From Acholeplasmataceae bacterium UBA6235 (lineage in GTDB: Bacteria > Bacillota_I > Bacilli_A > Acholeplasmatales > UBA5453): a stretch of 8,501 nt of DNA. The stretch lies in assembly GCA_002441525.1 (NCBI GenBank), contig DJWH01000064.1:1-8501 (forward strand). The letters run 5' to 3'. Shown in pieces: positions 7,502 to 8,501 of this stretch. The notes under the pieces are model-generated. The model was given only the letters and a program-made list of their open reading frames with translations. It was not told the DNA's origin and ran no database searches. The position numbers were made by a program, and so were the translations under genes. How positions within the stretch are numbered: position 1 is the stretch's first letter; each line of letters starts with the position of its first letter.

Positions 7502-7600
7502 CCCTTTATTTATAGATTTTATGGAAAAAGTATTGATTTATCAAAAAATCCCTTTATAACTTAAGAGATTCGTCTATATGTAATAATTTACTTAATCATA

Positions 7601-7630
7601 TCTACAACTTTAGGATATCCATGTTATGAT
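7601..7630 (+). promoter_or_regulatory. Promoter of the zinc-ribbon membrane protein gene
   Basis: TCTACA (7601-7606, 4 of 6 matches) and TATGAT (7625-7630) are 18 bp apart, with an extended -10 (TGTTATGAT). The -10 box overlaps the first possible ATG at 7626, which argues that translation starts further downstream at 7653. Expected transcription start is near 7637. Confidence 0.5.
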
Positions 7631-7652
7631 GCCTATAAGGCAGGTATTTTAC

Positions 7653-8057
7653 ATGCAAAAAAAATGTCCAGAGTGTGGTGCAAGCAACCATTTTACAGAA
7701 TCAAAGTGTATTGATTGTGGGTTTGTTTTTAAACCACCTGTTGTTCATACAATAGCTGATGATACCCCAATCACCATCAGCCCATTTGAACAGGGTGATT
7801 ATGCAAGTTCATTGAAAAATTTGATGAGCATTGTTAATACGCTTTTCATATTGATTTTGTTATTAATCATACTACCCACACTCTATTTAGTGATCTTTGA
7901 TTTTGGACTCAAAAGCTTTTGGCAATTGATCCTTGGACTATTGTCCTGTGCCGTTGTTTGTGTTACTTACTATTTAGTCAGGTTACTACTTGAAAGTTAC
8001 CGAGTGGTGGTAGAAGCGGCTGAGCATTATCTAAAACATCAAAAACGCAATCAATAA
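7653..8057 (+). CDS. Zinc-ribbon protein with two transmembrane segments, function unknown
   Basis: A 134-residue protein when started at ATG 7653. An upstream ATG at 7626 would add nine residues but lies inside the -10 box, and AAGGCAGG (7637-7644) is well placed, 8 nt before 7653. Residues 5-23 form a zinc ribbon with two knuckles, CPECG and CIDCG, ten residues apart, typical of small Firmicutes and Mollicutes zinc-ribbon membrane proteins. A linker of about 35 residues follows, then two hydrophobic segments at roughly 60-82 (IVNTLFILILLLIILPTLYL) and 89-113. A charged, probably helical C-terminal tail (VVVEAAEHYLKHQKRNQ) follows. The two segments predict a hairpin with both ends in the cytoplasm, which suits a cytosolic zinc ribbon. 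I do not recognise a specific family or function. It is divergent from the giant lipoprotein gene and convergent with pflA, with its own promoter and terminator. Confidence 0.8.
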   Translation: MQKKCPECGASNHFTESKCIDCGFVFKPPVVHTIADDTPITISPFEQGDYASSLKNLMSIVNTLFILILLLIILPTLYLVIFDFGLKSFWQLILGLLSCAVVCVTYYLVRLLLESYRVVVEAAEHYLKHQKRNQ

Positions 8058-8062
8058 TCATT

Positions 8063-8104
8063 AAAAAAACGAACAATTCACCAGGTGAGCTGTTCGTTTT
8101 CTTT
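8063..8104. terminator. Bidirectional intrinsic terminator between convergent genes
   Basis: AAAACGAACA (8066-8075) pairs perfectly with TGTTCGTTTT (8091-8100). After a short imperfect step, TCAC and GTGA extend the stem around a 3-nt loop. A T-run follows on the plus strand and the A-run at 8063-8069 gives a T-run on the minus strand, so it can end transcription of both the zinc-ribbon gene and pflA. Confidence 0.88.
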
Positions 8105-8105
8105 A

Positions 8106-8501
8106 TCATTTTTTGTAAATATAGGCTGTCTTTAAGATATCATGTGCTTCATAGATTTCTTCTTTGGTGGGTTCTTTTACGTCTTTGAGTTGGTACTCAA
8201 AGCCAAGGGACTGCCACTTAGCGATGCCTTTGGTATGATACGGTAAAATATCAATTTGTTTGACGTTATGCAGTGTATCTAAAAATGTTCTTAGTTTGGT
8301 TAATTGTTCGTTTGTCCCTGTGATACCCGGTAATAAGACATGTCTAATGTAGACTGTTTTATCGATCGCATCTAAGTACTTCGCAAACGCTAAGACATTT
8401 TTGTTAGTCGCACCAACTAAGGTTTGATGTGAACCCTCATCCATGTGTTTGATATCGAGTAAGATCAAGTCAGTATAACGCATCAACTCATCCATTTTTT
8501 C
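8106..8501 (-). CDS. pflA: Pyruvate formate-lyase activating enzyme, C-terminal part (cut by window edge)
   Basis: The visible 131 residues match the C-terminal half of PFL-activating enzyme, a cytoplasmic radical SAM protein of about 245 residues. The enzyme uses a [4Fe-4S] cluster and S-adenosylmethionine to place the glycyl radical on pyruvate formate-lyase for anaerobic pyruvate cleavage to acetyl-CoA and formate. Recognisable segments are DLILLDIKHMDEGSHQTLVG (compare DLVMLDLKQMNDEIHQNLVG of E. coli), VYIRHVLLPGITG, IDILPYHTKGIAKWQSLG and the ending YQLKDVKEPTKEEIYEAHDI. The CX3CX2C cluster motif would lie in the missing N-terminal half, beyond the right edge. The reading frame continues to 8501 with Glu-Lys before the first visible Met, so that Met is internal. 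The gene ends in tandem stops TGA TAA (8108-8103), followed by the shared terminator. pflB usually lies nearby, probably to the right. Confidence 0.93.
   Translation of the reverse strand, partial: EKMDELMRYTDLILLDIKHMDEGSHQTLVGATNKNVLAFAKYLDAIDKTVYIRHVLLPGITGTNEQLTKLRTFLDTLHNVKQIDILPYHTKGIAKWQSLGFEYQLKDVKEPTKEEIYEAHDILKTAYIYKK

Noticed and set aside
7521..7559. Possible 12-codon leader peptide on the plus strand, with a TTGACA box at 7495-7500 upstream
   Set aside because: No ribosome binding site and no acceptable -10 box at the right distance; the TTGACA overlaps the reverse complement of the giant gene's own -35 box.
7626..7652. Upstream ATG start for the zinc-ribbon gene
   Set aside because: It lies inside the likely -10 box and has no ribosome binding site; the zinc ribbon begins right after ATG 7653.

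Overview
The window is AT-rich and looks like a Mollicutes-type genome that uses the standard genetic code, most like Acholeplasmatales or a relative such as Izemoplasmatales. The evidence is a very large diderm-free style surface lipoprotein with no wall anchor, a fermentative pyruvate formate-lyase activase, AT-rich promoters with strong TATAAT boxes, and Trp encoded by TGG throughout the giant gene (about 24 Trp, no in-frame TGA). UGA therefore reads as stop here, unlike in Mycoplasma and Spiroplasma. The placement is inferred from gene content alone and has not been tested by a search.

Layout, left to right. (1) Positions 60-631, minus strand: a two-gene locus with MqsRA toxin-antitoxin order. 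An MqsR-like toxin reading frame (631-314) has an in-frame TGA at codon 45. It is followed 8 bp later by a short MqsA-like antitoxin (305-60) that lacks the zinc-finger cysteines and ends before the expected helix-turn-helix. The toxin has its own promoter and an excellent ribosome binding site. The locus looks like a decayed or decaying toxin-antitoxin module. (2) Positions 751-7419, minus strand: one gene fills about 78% of the window. It encodes a 2222-residue lipoprotein with seven InlB/Listeria-Bacteroides type B-repeats and two MucBP-like units in its first 580 residues. A long array follows, which I read as five copies of an [OB-like, OB-like, Ig-like] block plus a terminal OB-like pair. 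The gene has its own extended -10 promoter, a GTG start and an intrinsic terminator, so it appears monocistronic. (3) Positions 7653-8057, plus strand: a small zinc-ribbon protein with two membrane segments, divergent from the lipoprotein gene across a compact 233-bp double promoter region. (4) Positions 8106-8501, minus strand: the C-terminal half of pyruvate formate-lyase activating enzyme, convergent with the zinc-ribbon gene, with a bidirectional terminator hairpin between them.

The genes look like independent units, not one pathway. The points most worth a second look are the regular super-repeat architecture of the giant lipoprotein and the MqsR-like frame interrupted by TGA in a standard-code organism whose relatives read UGA as Trp. 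No stretch longer than about 300 bases lacks a gene.
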